Origin: Gammaproteobacteria bacterium | GTDB taxonomy: Bacteria > Pseudomonadota > Gammaproteobacteria > JAJFKO01 | Direction: 5' to 3' | Assembly: GCA_021773175.1 (NCBI GenBank) | Contig: JAJFKO010000010.1 | Location: 62,001 to 126,000, forward strand | DNA length: 64,000 bases | Shown here: positions 17,216 to 27,044 of the stretch, piece after piece | How the letters are laid out: each line of letters begins with the position of its first letter | Position numbering within the stretch: the first letter of the stretch is position 1 | Position numbers and translations under genes: made by a program | The notes under the pieces: generated by a model | The model's database searches: none | Told to the model about the DNA's origin: nothing | Seen by the model: only the letters and a program-made list of their open reading frames with translations

Positions 17216-18196
17216 ATGCGTGCAGTGATTATGACAGGACCGGGTGATGTTGATGTATTACAAATGGCTGAAGTAGCAACGCCAAAACCTGGGCCGCATG
17301 AGTTACTCGTGGCAGTGCATGCTAGTAGCTTAAATCGTATTGATATTTTACGACGGCGTGGTTTATATCCGAAATCAGCGGATGATAGTAATATTTTAGG
17401 CTTAGATGTCGCTGGTGACGTTGCGGCTGTTGGCAGTGCGGTTAAACAATTTAGCGTTGGTGATAAAGTTTTTGGATTGGTGAAGCAGGGCGCTTATGCA
17501 GAGTATTGTTTACTGCCGGAGGTGCTAGCTATGCCAATCCCTGAAAACTTAGCCTATACCGAGGCTGCTGCGATTCCTGAAGTATTTTTTACAGCAGAAG
17601 AAACCGTATTGCAGTTAGGACAATTACAAGCCGGACAAACCTTATTATTGCATGCCGCGGGTAGTGGTGTTGGTGTGGCGGCATTACAATTAGCAAAAGC
17701 CATTGGCGCTAAGGTTATTTTTACTGCCGGTAGTGATGCTAAGATTGCCAAGTTATTAGCGCTAGGTGGTGATGTCGGTATTAATTATCGAACCCAAGAT
17801 TTTGCGGAGCTTGTGCTACAAGCAACGAATAATATAGGGGTTGATGTTGTTGAAGACTTTATAGGTAAAGATTATTTTGCGCGCAATCTTGCTGTATTAA
17901 AACCCGGCGGATGCTTGGTGCAAGTTGCTTTTATGAGCGGTGCAACAACAGAAATTGATTTGCGTCTGGTTTTACAAAAACGTTTACACATTATTGGCTC
18001 GGTATTGCGGAGTCGTGATTTAGCAGATAAGGCGGTTATAAAACAACGTTTTGCCAAGACGTGGCTACCATTATTTGGCAGTGGCAAACTACATGCCGTG
18101 ATTGATAAAGTTTTTGCGTTTGCTGAGGTGCAAGCTGCGCATCAGTATATGGAAGCGAATTTGAATTTTGGCAAAATCATCCTACAGCACAAGTGA
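17216..18196 (+). CDS. zinc-independent MDR quinone oxidoreductase (PIG3-like)
   Basis: This medium-chain dehydrogenase/reductase lacks the zinc ligands of alcohol dehydrogenases. The start at 17216 has AAAGGAG 9 bp upstream. The N-terminal GroES-like domain (residues 1-120; VHASSLNRIDILRRRGLYP, GLDVAGDVAAVG) is followed by a Rossmann domain with LLLHAAGSGVGVAALQLAKAIGAKV and ATNNIGVDVVEDFIG. The wording is that of the PIG3/TP53I3 NAD(P)H:quinone oxidoreductase group, which reduces quinones or enals. It is the last gene of a plus-strand run; its TGA stop lies inside the loop of a strong hairpin. Confidence 0.92.
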   Translation: MRAVIMTGPGDVDVLQMAEVATPKPGPHELLVAVHASSLNRIDILRRRGLYPKSADDSNILGLDVAGDVAAVGSAVKQFSVGDKVFGLVKQGAYAEYCLLPEVLAMPIPENLAYTEAAAIPEVFFTAEETVLQLGQLQAGQTLLLHAAGSGVGVAALQLAKAIGAKVIFTAGSDAKIAKLLALGGDVGINYRTQDFAELVLQATNNIGVDVVEDFIGKDYFARNLAVLKPGGCLVQVAFMSGATTEIDLRLVLQKRLHIIGSVLRSRDLADKAVIKQRFAKTWLPLFGSGKLHAVIDKVFAFAEVQAAHQYMEANLNFGKIILQHK

Positions 18197-18212
18197 TGTG
18201 CTGTAGGATGAT
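18176..18212. terminator. 16-bp perfect stem, bidirectional terminator candidate
   Basis: ATCATCCTACAGCACA (18176-18191) pairs with TGTGCTGTAGGATGAT (18197-18212) around the 5-nt loop AGTGA, which contains the TGA stop of the upstream gene. Read on the minus strand the stem is followed by a TTTTG run, so it best serves the convergent minus-strand gene. Confidence 0.65.
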
Positions 18213-18232
18213 AAGTGTTTCCTTAATTTACG

Positions 18233-19840
18233 CTATTTCTTCTTGAGCGGTGATGCAAATGTTACTGTCTTTGCTGCTGCTCCTGCTCCTGCTCTGCGTG
18301 TAGGAGGAGGGGTTCTTACTGCATCTATATGCTCTGTTGGTGATTTTTTATTGTTATTATAATCAACTTTACACTGTGGTAACCAGGCTTGATCTGCGGA
18401 CAAGCTATAAGCTTCATGAACTTTATCAAGACGAGTAGCTGAAGTACAATCCTCTGTGCCTTGGTAAAGTAACTTGTCATGTAGATTATTCGCTGCGAGG
18501 TTTGCAAATAATAGTTTCTGTACTTGTGGGCATGCTGAAAATATTGTTCCATTAATAATCTGCACAATATTTTGTGTACTGGTATTATCATTAACATCCA
18601 TTAATAGATGAAAAATAGCATTAGCACATGCTTGCGCAAAGTCAAAATTTTCAGGTAGCTTGAGCTCTGTACTCAGGCGTGACTCACTATTAGCAATATC
18701 ATGCAGATAAGCTTTACGTAATTGCATGAGTAATTTTACAATTTGAAAACGTTTTGGGCTTAAGCAAAATTCAGCAAGTCTCCAACGAGAGTCTTTGCGG
18801 CTATTTTCTAAAACGGCATCTATAGTACTTGGGCGCTGGTAAAAACGTGGAATCGCTGTGCCGGGTTGGTCTGGCTCGTCTTTTCCTGTCTTGCTTGGCC
18901 GAGAATCGCTTGCAGCTAAAATATCCGGGTGCATTAGGCCAAGCATCGTATCAATTCTTCTTGTGGCCGAGGAAGAGGAAGGTGGTGCTGTTGCTGAACC
19001 TGAGTGATTAGCAATTTGATCTAGCCATAGAGCGCGTCGTTGAGCTCGAACGGTTTGTCGTGATGATGTAATCACGGTTACCGCATCTTTTTGTTCTTGA
19101 GCTGCGGTTAGCCATTTCGTTAGCGTTGTTGTTTTACCTGCGCTAGGTTCAGCAACAAGGTACATTGATAATGCATTGACAGCTTGTTGTAGCGGTGTCT
19201 GTTGCGGAGAGGCTGTTTTTGGTGTTGAAGCTGGAGCTGTTTCACGACTGCCTGGGAATAGGAATCGGTTTGCGATACCTCCCAGAATACTACCGGCAAC
19301 GACACCTGCGAGAGTGCCAGTAAGAAGACTATAAACGTCACGGAATGAATTCTGCGATGCACCTCCCAGAAGTCCACCCATGAAACCACCTACTAAGCCT
19401 CCACGTAAGAATGAGCCTCGTCGAGTCATTGTTGTAGTTGGAGTGTTGCTTGAAATGGCAACAGCTGGCACTGATGCTGCTGGAGCAAGGTCATCACTCA
19501 ATGCTTGCCAAGCGGCAATATCAGCTTCAATCTTTAGTAATGCGGCAATGGTTGTTGCATCAAAAGCACGTGTTGTTATTGCGTCGTAGACAGCTTTTAT
19601 CTGCATAGAAAGTTGTTTAGCTTTATCACTGGGATCCGCAGGATCTTTAATTTGAGTATGTGCCAATTTTCCTGCTTTTCCTAGTGCACGGCGAAAATTC
19701 GTCAGCGCAGTATAATCTGCATCTTCAAGTACTGCTGCTGCTCCGCGCAGTGTGTTCTTATGGTTGGTTTTTGTGGTTTTAGCTGCTGCTAAGCCGTCCA
19801 AGTTTGCTTGAACATCTGCTAGAATATTTCCCCCGGCCAT
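18233..19840 (-). CDS. orphan effector-like protein with glycine-zipper hydrophobic segments
   Basis: I do not recognise this 535-residue protein. The first about 130 residues are Ala-rich helical. Two hydrophobic glycine-zipper segments follow (GGLVGGFMGGLLGGA and GTLAGVVAGSILGGIANRF, about 147-195), able to insert in membranes. Next comes a low-complexity linker, then AEPSAGKTTTLTKW (about 231-244), which resembles a P-loop with Ala in place of the first Gly. The remainder is helical, and the tail is PPPTRR...PLKKK, basic and disordered. There is no signal peptide. Such a mosaic is typical of host-directed proteins of intracellular bacteria, but no secretion signal is proven. It ends opposite a hairpin terminator. 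Confidence 0.6.
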   Translation of the reverse strand: MAGGNILADVQANLDGLAAAKTTKTNHKNTLRGAAAVLEDADYTALTNFRRALGKAGKLAHTQIKDPADPSDKAKQLSMQIKAVYDAITTRAFDATTIAALLKIEADIAAWQALSDDLAPAASVPAVAISSNTPTTTMTRRGSFLRGGLVGGFMGGLLGGASQNSFRDVYSLLTGTLAGVVAGSILGGIANRFLFPGSRETAPASTPKTASPQQTPLQQAVNALSMYLVAEPSAGKTTTLTKWLTAAQEQKDAVTVITSSRQTVRAQRRALWLDQIANHSGSATAPPSSSSATRRIDTMLGLMHPDILAASDSRPSKTGKDEPDQPGTAIPRFYQRPSTIDAVLENSRKDSRWRLAEFCLSPKRFQIVKLLMQLRKAYLHDIANSESRLSTELKLPENFDFAQACANAIFHLLMDVNDNTSTQNIVQIINGTIFSACPQVQKLLFANLAANNLHDKLLYQGTEDCTSATRLDKVHEAYSLSADQAWLPQCKVDYNNNKKSPTEHIDAVRTPPPTRRAGAGAAAKTVTFASPLKKK

Positions 19841-20132
19841 CTATGTGTACTCCGTCATTAATTATAATTTTTTATCCTCGTCCTTTTCCAAATAGAAAGC
19901 TTACTTCCTGCAAGCTGTAATCTAGTATCTGTAATCGTTCCAACGTTTGACTCTAGATTTAATCAGGGCAAAATTTATCTAAAACCACAAGGAAAAGCAA
20001 GTTTTGTTTAATGAAGTGCCTTTTTTATACGGTTACCGCTCGATAAATTTACAGTATGCGTGTCAATGAATGTTTGGTAGGAAAGTATTTGCCTAGATAA
20101 TGATCGGAATGAAAGGATTCGAACTTTCGATT
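19841..20132. other. intergenic region with tRNA-like fragment
   Basis: This AT-rich gap lies between the orphan gene start and the end of ispB. At 20101-20131 the minus strand reads GAAAGTTCGAATCCTTTC followed by ATTCCGA, like a tRNA T-arm plus acceptor strand, but without CCA and without the rest of a tRNA. No other feature is seen. Confidence 0.3.
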
Positions 20133-21101
20133 TTAAAAGGAACGATGCAAAGCAAATTCAGCAAGTGCTAATAAACCATCACGATATTTTGATGGGTTAA
20201 TTTGTTGTAACACACTCGTTGCTGCTTGTACTTCGCGTTCAGCGGCCGCTTGCGTGTAGTCAATAGCTTGGCTATCGGTAATCGCGATTTTAATTTCATC
20301 AATATGTTCTAAACCGCCTTGCTTAATGGCTTTTTCAATTAATTCACGTTGTTCTGGGGTGCCGTGATGCAAGGCATAAAGTAAGGGCAATGTCGGTTTG
20401 CCTTCTGCTAAATCATCACCAATATTTTTACCTACGGTCTCACTGCTGGAACTGTAGTCTAATAAGTCATCAATTAGTTGAAAGGCTGTACCAAGATGCA
20501 AACCGTATTGTCGTAACAGGGAGATTTGCTCATCATTCGCTTGACCGAGCATCGCGCCTATTTCTGCCGCTACAGAAAAGAGGGCGGCTGTTTTGCCACG
20601 GATGATGTCCATATATTCTTGTTCAGTTGTCGCCGGGTCATTACAGTGGATTAATTGTAAAATTTCACCGCGAGAAATTGTATTGGTGGCATTAGCAATA
20701 ACCCGTAAAACTCGCAAATCTTCAACATCGACCATTAATTGAAAAGCGCGAGAATAAAGATAATCGCCAACCAGGACACTAGCTTGATTGCCCCAAATAT
20801 CATTTGCAGTTTGTTGGCCGCGGCGTAAATGCGAAGCATCAACAACATCGTCATGCAGCAGGGTTGCCGAATGCACGAACTCCAAAACAGCCCCCAATTT
20901 AATATGATCTTTTCCTGGATAATCAAAGCATAAGGCTGATAAGAGTAGGAGAATTGGTCGCAAGCGTTTACCGCCACTTTGGATTAGATGTTTGCTAATT
21001 TTGCCAATCAGAGCAATATCTGAGTCTAGTTGTTCATCAATAAGATTATCAACTGCGCTTAATTCATCATTAACTAAGGCTCGAATGGCTTCAATTTGCA
21101 T
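20133..21101 (-). CDS. ispB: octaprenyl-diphosphate synthase
   Basis: IspB elongates farnesyl diphosphate with isopentenyl diphosphate to the C40 side chain of ubiquinone/menaquinone. The protein of about 322 aa shows both aspartate-rich sites: LLHDDVVDASHLRRG (FARM) and FQLIDDLLDYSSSSETVGKN (SARM), plus SGGKRLRP for IPP binding. The ATG at 21101 is preferred over an in-frame TTG at 21116 because it matches the family N-terminus. Divergent ispB and rplU-rpmA-obgE is a common gammaproteobacterial arrangement. Chain length (C40) is assumed from family and context. Confidence 0.96.
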   Translation of the reverse strand: MQIEAIRALVNDELSAVDNLIDEQLDSDIALIGKISKHLIQSGGKRLRPILLLLSALCFDYPGKDHIKLGAVLEFVHSATLLHDDVVDASHLRRGQQTANDIWGNQASVLVGDYLYSRAFQLMVDVEDLRVLRVIANATNTISRGEILQLIHCNDPATTEQEYMDIIRGKTAALFSVAAEIGAMLGQANDEQISLLRQYGLHLGTAFQLIDDLLDYSSSSETVGKNIGDDLAEGKPTLPLLYALHHGTPEQRELIEKAIKQGGLEHIDEIKIAITDSQAIDYTQAAAEREVQAATSVLQQINPSKYRDGLLALAEFALHRSF

Positions 21102-21135
21102 GGTAGTATGGCGCAACTCTGTGATTGTTCATTTA

Positions 21136-21225
21136 TTTAGGACTTACGTAAACACCAATCTCTTCGTTATAGCCATACCCAAAGGCATGACACAGGCTGA
21201 TGTTGGTATTTATCGTAAGCCCTAA
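21136..21225. repeat. palindromic repeat, family A (conserved outer arms)
   Basis: TTTAGGACTTACG at 21136, continuing to AAACACCAA at 21158, pairs with TTGGTATTTATCGTAAG at 21203-21219 and on to CCCTAA at 21225. The same ends recur at 31437-31551 and 63883-64000, with remnants at 38813-38836 and 46083-46098. It lies in the ispB/rplU intergenic region. Confidence 0.7.
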
Positions 21226-21232
21226 GCTTTAT

Positions 21233-21296
21233 GTAGGATTCACGCAGACCCCGTAAAATATCATTCAATGAAGCATCGGGTTCACTAAAGTCCTAC
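21233..21296. repeat. second, weaker dyad next to family A repeat
   Basis: GTAGGATTCACGCAGACCC (21233-21251) and GGGTTCACTAAAGTCCTAC (21278-21296) are inverted with about 12 of 19 positions paired. The outer GTAGGA matches the TAGGACTT of family A. Beyond it, up to the rplU promoter at 21430, nothing else is recognisable. Confidence 0.4.
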
Positions 21297-21429
21297 TTAT
21301 AGATAGCAAAGGATGCTATGAGCTCGGCATAATGTTGTCAAGTTTATTCGCATTTTTTTGGAGTTTGAGAAGGCGTGGCCCTGTATTTTGATATGAGATA
21401 TTTTTATCCAGCAAATCGGTAATTTATCC

Positions 21430-21458
21430 TTGCTTATATGAATTAGATCTCATACAAT
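21430..21458 (+). promoter_or_regulatory. sigma-70 promoter candidate for rplU-rpmA
   Basis: TTGCTT (21430-21435), 17-bp spacer, TACAAT (21453-21458). This would leave a leader of about 165 nt before rplU, long enough for autogenous control, though no L21 leader fold is identified. Confidence 0.5.
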
Positions 21459-21632
21459 TGCACGCCTTAAAATAAGCGCAAAATTTGACAAGACCGGTGA
21501 TAAAACCTCGGGTCGAAGCAAAAAATATTTTAAATAAAGAATTTTAGCTGAACTAAATAATTGAGTTAAAACATTTTTTAACGAAGAGATTGGTTTTTAG
21601 TGTAAGTTTTTGTAGAGCTGGAGTTGAAAAGA

Positions 21633-21944
21633 ATGTATGCAGTAATTATTACCGGCGGTAAGCAATATAAAGTCGCGAATGGCACTATATTGCGAGTTGA
21701 GAAATTAGTGGCCGCTGAAGGTGAAAGTGTTGAATTTGATAAAGTTTTAATGCTTGTCGATGGTGAGAAAGTGACAGTAGGTAAGCCCTACATTGATAAT
21801 GCCAAAGTGACGGCGTCTGTTGTTAGTCAGGCACGTGCTAAGAAAATTCGCATCATCAAAATGAAGCGTCGTAAGCATCATCGTAAAACACAAGGGCATC
21901 GTCAGCACTATACCGAAATCAAAGTTACCGGTATTGCGGCGTAA
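21633..21944 (+). CDS. rplU: 50S ribosomal protein L21
   Basis: L21 binds 23S rRNA domain VI together with L20. From the ATG at 21633 (GGAG 9 bp upstream; a TTG at 21624 is in frame but unlikely) the protein is 103 aa, exactly the enteric length. It begins [14 protein letters not shown] and has the basic [16 protein letters not shown] loop and the EIKVTGI end. It is followed by rpmA and obgE in the standard order. Confidence 0.98.
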   Translation: MYAVIITGGKQYKVANGTILRVEKLVAAEGESVEFDKVLMLVDGEKVTVGKPYIDNAKVTASVVSQARAKKIRIIKMKRRKHHRKTQGHRQHYTEIKVTGIAA

Positions 21945-21998
21945 GCTAAATGAATAATTTAGGACCTAAGTTCTAAATTTTATAAAAGAGGATTTATA

Positions 21999-22283
21999 AT
22001 GGCTCATAAAAAAGCAGGTGGTAGTACTCGTAACGGCCGCGATTCCAATCCTAAGTTTCTTGGCGTCAAGAAATACGGTAGTGAGTTTGTTCGAGCTGGC
22101 AATATTATCGTGCGTCAGCGTGGTAGTGAATTTCATGCGGGTGATAATGTTGGTTGCGGGCGTGATTATACATTATTCGCTTTAATTGATGGCTATGTGA
22201 AATTTTTTGTTAAAGGCAAGCAGAAACGTCGTCATGTTGAAATTATTCCTGCAGCAAATGCGGAACAAGAATCTGCTGCATAA
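21999..22283 (+). CDS. rpmA: 50S ribosomal protein L27
   Basis: L27 reaches the peptidyl-transferase centre with its N-terminal tail. The 94-residue protein begins [19 protein letters not shown], so no N-terminal cleavage site of the Firmicutes type is present. The core [11 protein letters not shown] and [16 protein letters not shown] is intact; a short C-terminal [10 protein letters not shown] tail extends it slightly. AGAGGA precedes the ATG. A Rho-independent terminator follows before obgE. Confidence 0.98.
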   Translation: MAHKKAGGSTRNGRDSNPKFLGVKKYGSEFVRAGNIIVRQRGSEFHAGDNVGCGRDYTLFALIDGYVKFFVKGKQKRRHVEIIPAANAEQESAA

Positions 22284-22322
22284 TAGCTCTCTTGGGCTAT
22301 TAGCAAAGAGTAAATAATGATG

Positions 22323-22347
22323 AAAAGCCCCTGTATGGGGCTTTTTT
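22323..22347 (+). terminator. Rho-independent terminator after rpmA
   Basis: AAAAGCCCC-TGTAT-GGGGCTTTTTT: a 9-bp stem, 5-nt loop and T run. It lies between rpmA and obgE, so obgE probably depends on readthrough or its own start. Confidence 0.9.
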
Positions 22348-22367
22348 GTTATCAGAATGAGAAATAA

Positions 22368-23387
<1,020 letters not shown>

Positions 23388-23389
23388 TC

Positions 23390-24703
23390 ATGTCAGCAGT
23401 AAACTTGGTGACGAGTGTGAAGCAATACTTAGTTGAATATCTAGAAAATTTTCAGAGTGAAACACTTTATCTTGGTTTCAGCGGAGGCTTAGACTCTACG
23501 GTTTTATTACACTTGGTGGCGTCATTACGTAGCGAGCTGCCAGTTAAGAATTTTGTTGCAGTACATATCAATCATCAATTAAGTCCTAATGCTGATGCTT
23601 GGCAACAGCATTGCGAAGCTGTTTGTGCAGACTATCAACTTCCTATACAAAGTTTTCAAGTTACCGTGAGTAAAGACAAGGGCTCCAGTCTAGAGGCGAA
23701 TGCTCGTGTTGCGCGTTATCAGAAATTTACAGAATTACTTAATGTAAACGATGTAATGTTACTAGCGCAACACCAAGATGATCAAGCCGAAACACTATTA
23801 TTACAGGCATTACGTGGTTGTGGTGTCGCTGGCTTGGCAGCAATGCCACTGTGTCGAACATTAGGCAAGGGCAAAGCAGTAAGGCCATTACTAAACTATA
23901 CTCGCGCAGAGCTTTTAACATACGCAAAACAACATGCTTTGCTTTGGGTAGAGGATGAGTCAAACAGAGTGAAAGATTTCGCGCGTAATTATCTGCGTCA
24001 TGACGTTATGTCGCAGCTAACTGAACGTTGGCCTAGTGCTGCTGCGAGCTTCGCACAAGTCGCAGAGCATTGCGCAGAAGCACAAACCTTATTGCAAGAA
24101 GTCGCTGCTAATGACTTAGATAGTTTGAGACTTGAAGAGCAGGCGGTTATCGAGTCATATCTTGATTATCAGCCTACAGCAAAGTATTTTCCAATCTGTA
24201 TTACAAAATTATTGGATTTATCTGTTGCTCGGCAAAAGAATGTCTTGCGTTATTGGTTGCAACAATTAGGTTTAACGAGCCCTAACCGCAAAAAAATTGA
24301 GAATATCTTACAAAATATTTGTTTAGCTCGAGAAGATGCTCAACCATTAGTAACATGGAAAGGCGTGGAAGTACGTCGCTATAAAAATGCACTATATGCA
24401 ATGTCGCCGCTAGAAAAAATAGATTTGCAGTGGCACAGCGAGTGGCATTTACAACAGTCATTAGTGTTGCCACATAAGTTTGGTATGTTAGAGCGCAGGA
24501 TGCTTGCTGATATATTAGCAGATGATGTCGAGACTGTGACTGTTGCTTGGCGTCATGGCGGTGAGCGTATCCAGCTTGCAGGTCGCCAACATACACATAG
24601 TGTTAAACATGTTTTACAAAATTCTGAGATCCCGCTTTGGGTGCGACAACGCGCTTTGTTAATAAGTCTAGATAATCACGTTATAAAAATTTTATGTCTA
24701 TAG
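23390..24703 (+). CDS. tilS: tRNA(Ile)-lysidine synthetase
   Basis: TilS attaches lysine to C34 of tRNA-Ile(CAU), changing its decoding to AUA. The 437-residue form has the PP-loop ATP motif YLGFSGGLDSTVLLHL at about residues 27-42, the HINHQLS and EANARVARYQ boxes, HQDDQAETLLLQALRG, and a C-terminal substrate-binding domain ending with HSVKHVLQN. The ATG at 23390 directly follows the obgE stop; a longer in-frame form overlapping obgE would start at 23342 but lacks family support. The obgE-tilS link is less common than mesJ-accA. Confidence 0.95.
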   Translation: MSAVNLVTSVKQYLVEYLENFQSETLYLGFSGGLDSTVLLHLVASLRSELPVKNFVAVHINHQLSPNADAWQQHCEAVCADYQLPIQSFQVTVSKDKGSSLEANARVARYQKFTELLNVNDVMLLAQHQDDQAETLLLQALRGCGVAGLAAMPLCRTLGKGKAVRPLLNYTRAELLTYAKQHALLWVEDESNRVKDFARNYLRHDVMSQLTERWPSAAASFAQVAEHCAEAQTLLQEVAANDLDSLRLEEQAVIESYLDYQPTAKYFPICITKLLDLSVARQKNVLRYWLQQLGLTSPNRKKIENILQNICLAREDAQPLVTWKGVEVRRYKNALYAMSPLEKIDLQWHSEWHLQQSLVLPHKFGMLERRMLADILADDVETVTVAWRHGGERIQLAGRQHTHSVKHVLQNSEIPLWVRQRALLISLDNHVIKILCL

Positions 24704-24728
24704 GCATTCCATACTGCGAAGAGTATAT

Positions 24729-26129
24729 TCAACATATTCCGTGTGGCTTGGTTTTTGACATATGTACCTTTGGTGATGCGGCTATTTTTGTTTTTTTACC
24801 ACGACTTAACTCTTTAATCACTTGCTGAATATCTTCCAATAGTTTTTCCGCTAAGTCGTGACTGAAATTTTCTTTCACTACCATGCGCAACACAACCGTT
24901 TCCTCAGCATTTGGTGGCAGTGAATAAGCAGGAATTATCCATCCATACTTTTTTAATTCAGAGGAGATGTCATAGACCGTAAAATCTTTATCATCTTTTA
25001 ATTTCACAACAACTACCGGCAGGAATTTAGTATCAGTTAAAATTTCAAAATAACCAGTTTTAACTAAATACTCTTCTAACATTTGTGCGTTATTCATTAC
25101 GGCATCCATAATTCTTTGATAACCTTCCTTGCCGAAACGAATGAAGTTGTAGTATTGCGCCATCAAATTTGCGCTGCTCTTAGAGAAATTCAAACTATAA
25201 TTATCCATAGAACCACCGAGGTAATTAATTTGAAACGGTAATTCTTCAGGCAGATCAGACTTGTCTCTAAAGATTAACGATCCCATGCCCGCATAAACCA
25301 AACCAAATTTATGATTAGATACATTAATCGTACGTACCTGTTCTAAACGAAAGTCCCATTTGAAATTAGGCTGAATAAATGGCATTACAAAACCGCCACT
25401 GGCGGCATCAACGTGAATAGGAATATCTTGCCCGGTTTTTTGTTTATGTTTCAAGAGTAATTTATTAATACCGGCAACATCATCAACTTGCCCAGTAAAC
25501 GTGGTACCAACAATGGCCCCAACAGCAATCGTATTTTCATCAATTAAGGGCTGAACATCATCTGCATTAATCGTATATTTCCCGGGTTGCATCGGAATAA
25601 CCTTCATATCAACATCAAAATAACGCGCGAACTTTTCCCAGCAAGTATGTACATCCGCGCCGAAAATGACATTTGGTTTGGAGTTATCAAGCCCCGCTTC
25701 ACGACGTTTTTTGCGCCAGGCCCATTTATGCGCTAACAAACCCAGCATGATCGCTTCTGAAGAACCGACAGTAGTTACGCCTGTTGGCTCGCAATCATTC
25801 GGTACATTAAAGAGGCTCGCCTGCATTTTAATGACACGGTCTTCTATCTTTTTTAATTGCGGATACTCATCTTCATCAACTAAATTATACATTGCGCCAA
25901 GCTTCATTAGCTCTTCAGCGGAAGATTCCATCCATACTGTCACAAATGTCGCTAAGTTTAATGCAGGATTGCCTTGCAAATTCATTTCATCACGAATAAT
26001 TTGAAAAGCTTGATCTTCTCGCATGGAATTATCCGGTAGTTCCTTTTTTGGTACTGCCGCGGTATCCCAACGACTACCATAGACTGGCGCTAATAAGCTA
26101 TTTTCTGATGATGATTTTTGTTTGCTCAT
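24729..26129 (-). CDS. gadB: glutamate decarboxylase
   Basis: This PLP enzyme converts glutamate to GABA, consuming a proton, a classical acid-resistance reaction. The 466 residues match E. coli GadA/B length. Lys274 in NVSNHKFG is the PLP Schiff-base lysine; HVDAASGGFVMPF holds the PLP aspartate. The N-terminal LLAPVYGSRW and C-terminal HMSKTKPHG region (with the His used for pH gating in GadB) are present. It lies 24 bp after a membrane-protein gene of YrhK type on the same strand. No GadC antiporter is nearby, so GABA export would need another locus. Confidence 0.96.
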   Translation of the reverse strand: MSKQKSSSENSLLAPVYGSRWDTAAVPKKELPDNSMREDQAFQIIRDEMNLQGNPALNLATFVTVWMESSAEELMKLGAMYNLVDEDEYPQLKKIEDRVIKMQASLFNVPNDCEPTGVTTVGSSEAIMLGLLAHKWAWRKKRREAGLDNSKPNVIFGADVHTCWEKFARYFDVDMKVIPMQPGKYTINADDVQPLIDENTIAVGAIVGTTFTGQVDDVAGINKLLLKHKQKTGQDIPIHVDAASGGFVMPFIQPNFKWDFRLEQVRTINVSNHKFGLVYAGMGSLIFRDKSDLPEELPFQINYLGGSMDNYSLNFSKSSANLMAQYYNFIRFGKEGYQRIMDAVMNNAQMLEEYLVKTGYFEILTDTKFLPVVVVKLKDDKDFTVYDISSELKKYGWIIPAYSLPPNAEETVVLRMVVKENFSHDLAEKLLEDIQQVIKELSRGKKTKIAASPKVHMSKTKPHGIC

Positions 26130-26153
26130 GATTGACTCCTGATTTTTATAAAC

Positions 26154-27044
26154 TCATTGTGTCTGTATTTCTGGTAATAATAAATAGGCAGCAATAAAAA
26201 AACATACAGCGCCTAGCAGTGTTAGTTCTGTTGCTAAGCTTGCTGAAATTGCATGCCCTGTTTCAAAGGGGATAAAGCTTAAGAATGCGGACAGTTGAAA
26301 AAATATCGAACCAGCAATATTTACCCAAACGATCCACCATGTAAAGGAACGAAAATTATAGAGATGTTTATCTTTATAGATTTCTAGCCATGCAAAAAAT
26401 GCAGCAAGTATAAAACAGATAGAACCCAGCATATTGGGTGTCCATATCAGTATATCTGTTTGTTTAGTTGTTAATCCTGTTAGCATGCCATCAAAAGTAT
26501 TTATATTAAAAAAAAGTGTGCCTAATAACTGCGTGAAGCTAGCTAAAAAACCTAAGTTATGTGGACGCCATGCCCACCAGCACAAAGAACGTTGCTGTGT
26601 CGCAAGATGGCTAGTATTGGTTATGTCAGCATTAATCGATTCCATATATTGGCAATACGCTGCGCTAGTAAAAAAAATTGAACCTATAAAATAAGTCGCG
26701 TTAATCGTTATTACAGAGAATACATTTTCAAAATAAAGGTTTAATATACTCGCTGCAGCAAAACAGGATGAACCAAGCATGAAGAAAATTGCGATCCACC
26801 ATGAAAAACTTTTTGGTTTAAAGATAATAATAGCGAAAGGTTTAATTTGCTGAAGTTCAATTGCTTTACCACACTCATCACAGGCAAGGGCAATAAGTCC
26901 TTTACGTAAACGTCTTGAAGTATGTAAACGCAAATCATCAGGCTTACGTTGCTCAACTAATTGTGTTACGAAAGGACCAACTTTTTGAGTTTTTATCAAG
27001 CTCTTTTGATTTTCAATCTTATTATTCGCTAGATTCTGGTGCAT
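26154..27044 (-). CDS. YrhK-domain-like multispanning membrane protein
   Basis: This 296-residue protein has a soluble N-terminal 80 residues followed by about six to seven hydrophobic helices with recurring GSxxF patterns (FFMLGSSCFAAASI, YFIGSIFFTSAAY, NMLGSICFILAAFF, NIAGSIFFQLSAF, TLLGAVCFFIAAYL). These resemble the YrhK-like domain, present here in tandem. Two aromatic blocks SWW and CWW precede helices. The N-terminal part has an ACDECG pair of cysteines. It is upstream of gadB with a 24-bp gap, so it is likely cotranscribed; a role linked to acid stress or GABA/glutamate is inference. AAGGTG lies 8 bp before the ATG. Confidence 0.62.
   Translation of the reverse strand: MHQNLANNKIENQKSLIKTQKVGPFVTQLVEQRKPDDLRLHTSRRLRKGLIALACDECGKAIELQQIKPFAIIIFKPKSFSWWIAIFFMLGSSCFAAASILNLYFENVFSVITINATYFIGSIFFTSAAYCQYMESINADITNTSHLATQQRSLCWWAWRPHNLGFLASFTQLLGTLFFNINTFDGMLTGLTTKQTDILIWTPNMLGSICFILAAFFAWLEIYKDKHLYNFRSFTWWIVWVNIAGSIFFQLSAFLSFIPFETGHAISASLATELTLLGAVCFFIAAYLLLPEIQTQ

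Noticed and set aside
21233-21296. Independent mobile element beside family A repeat
   Set aside because: Only about 12 of 19 arm positions pair; it may be a decayed relative of family A.
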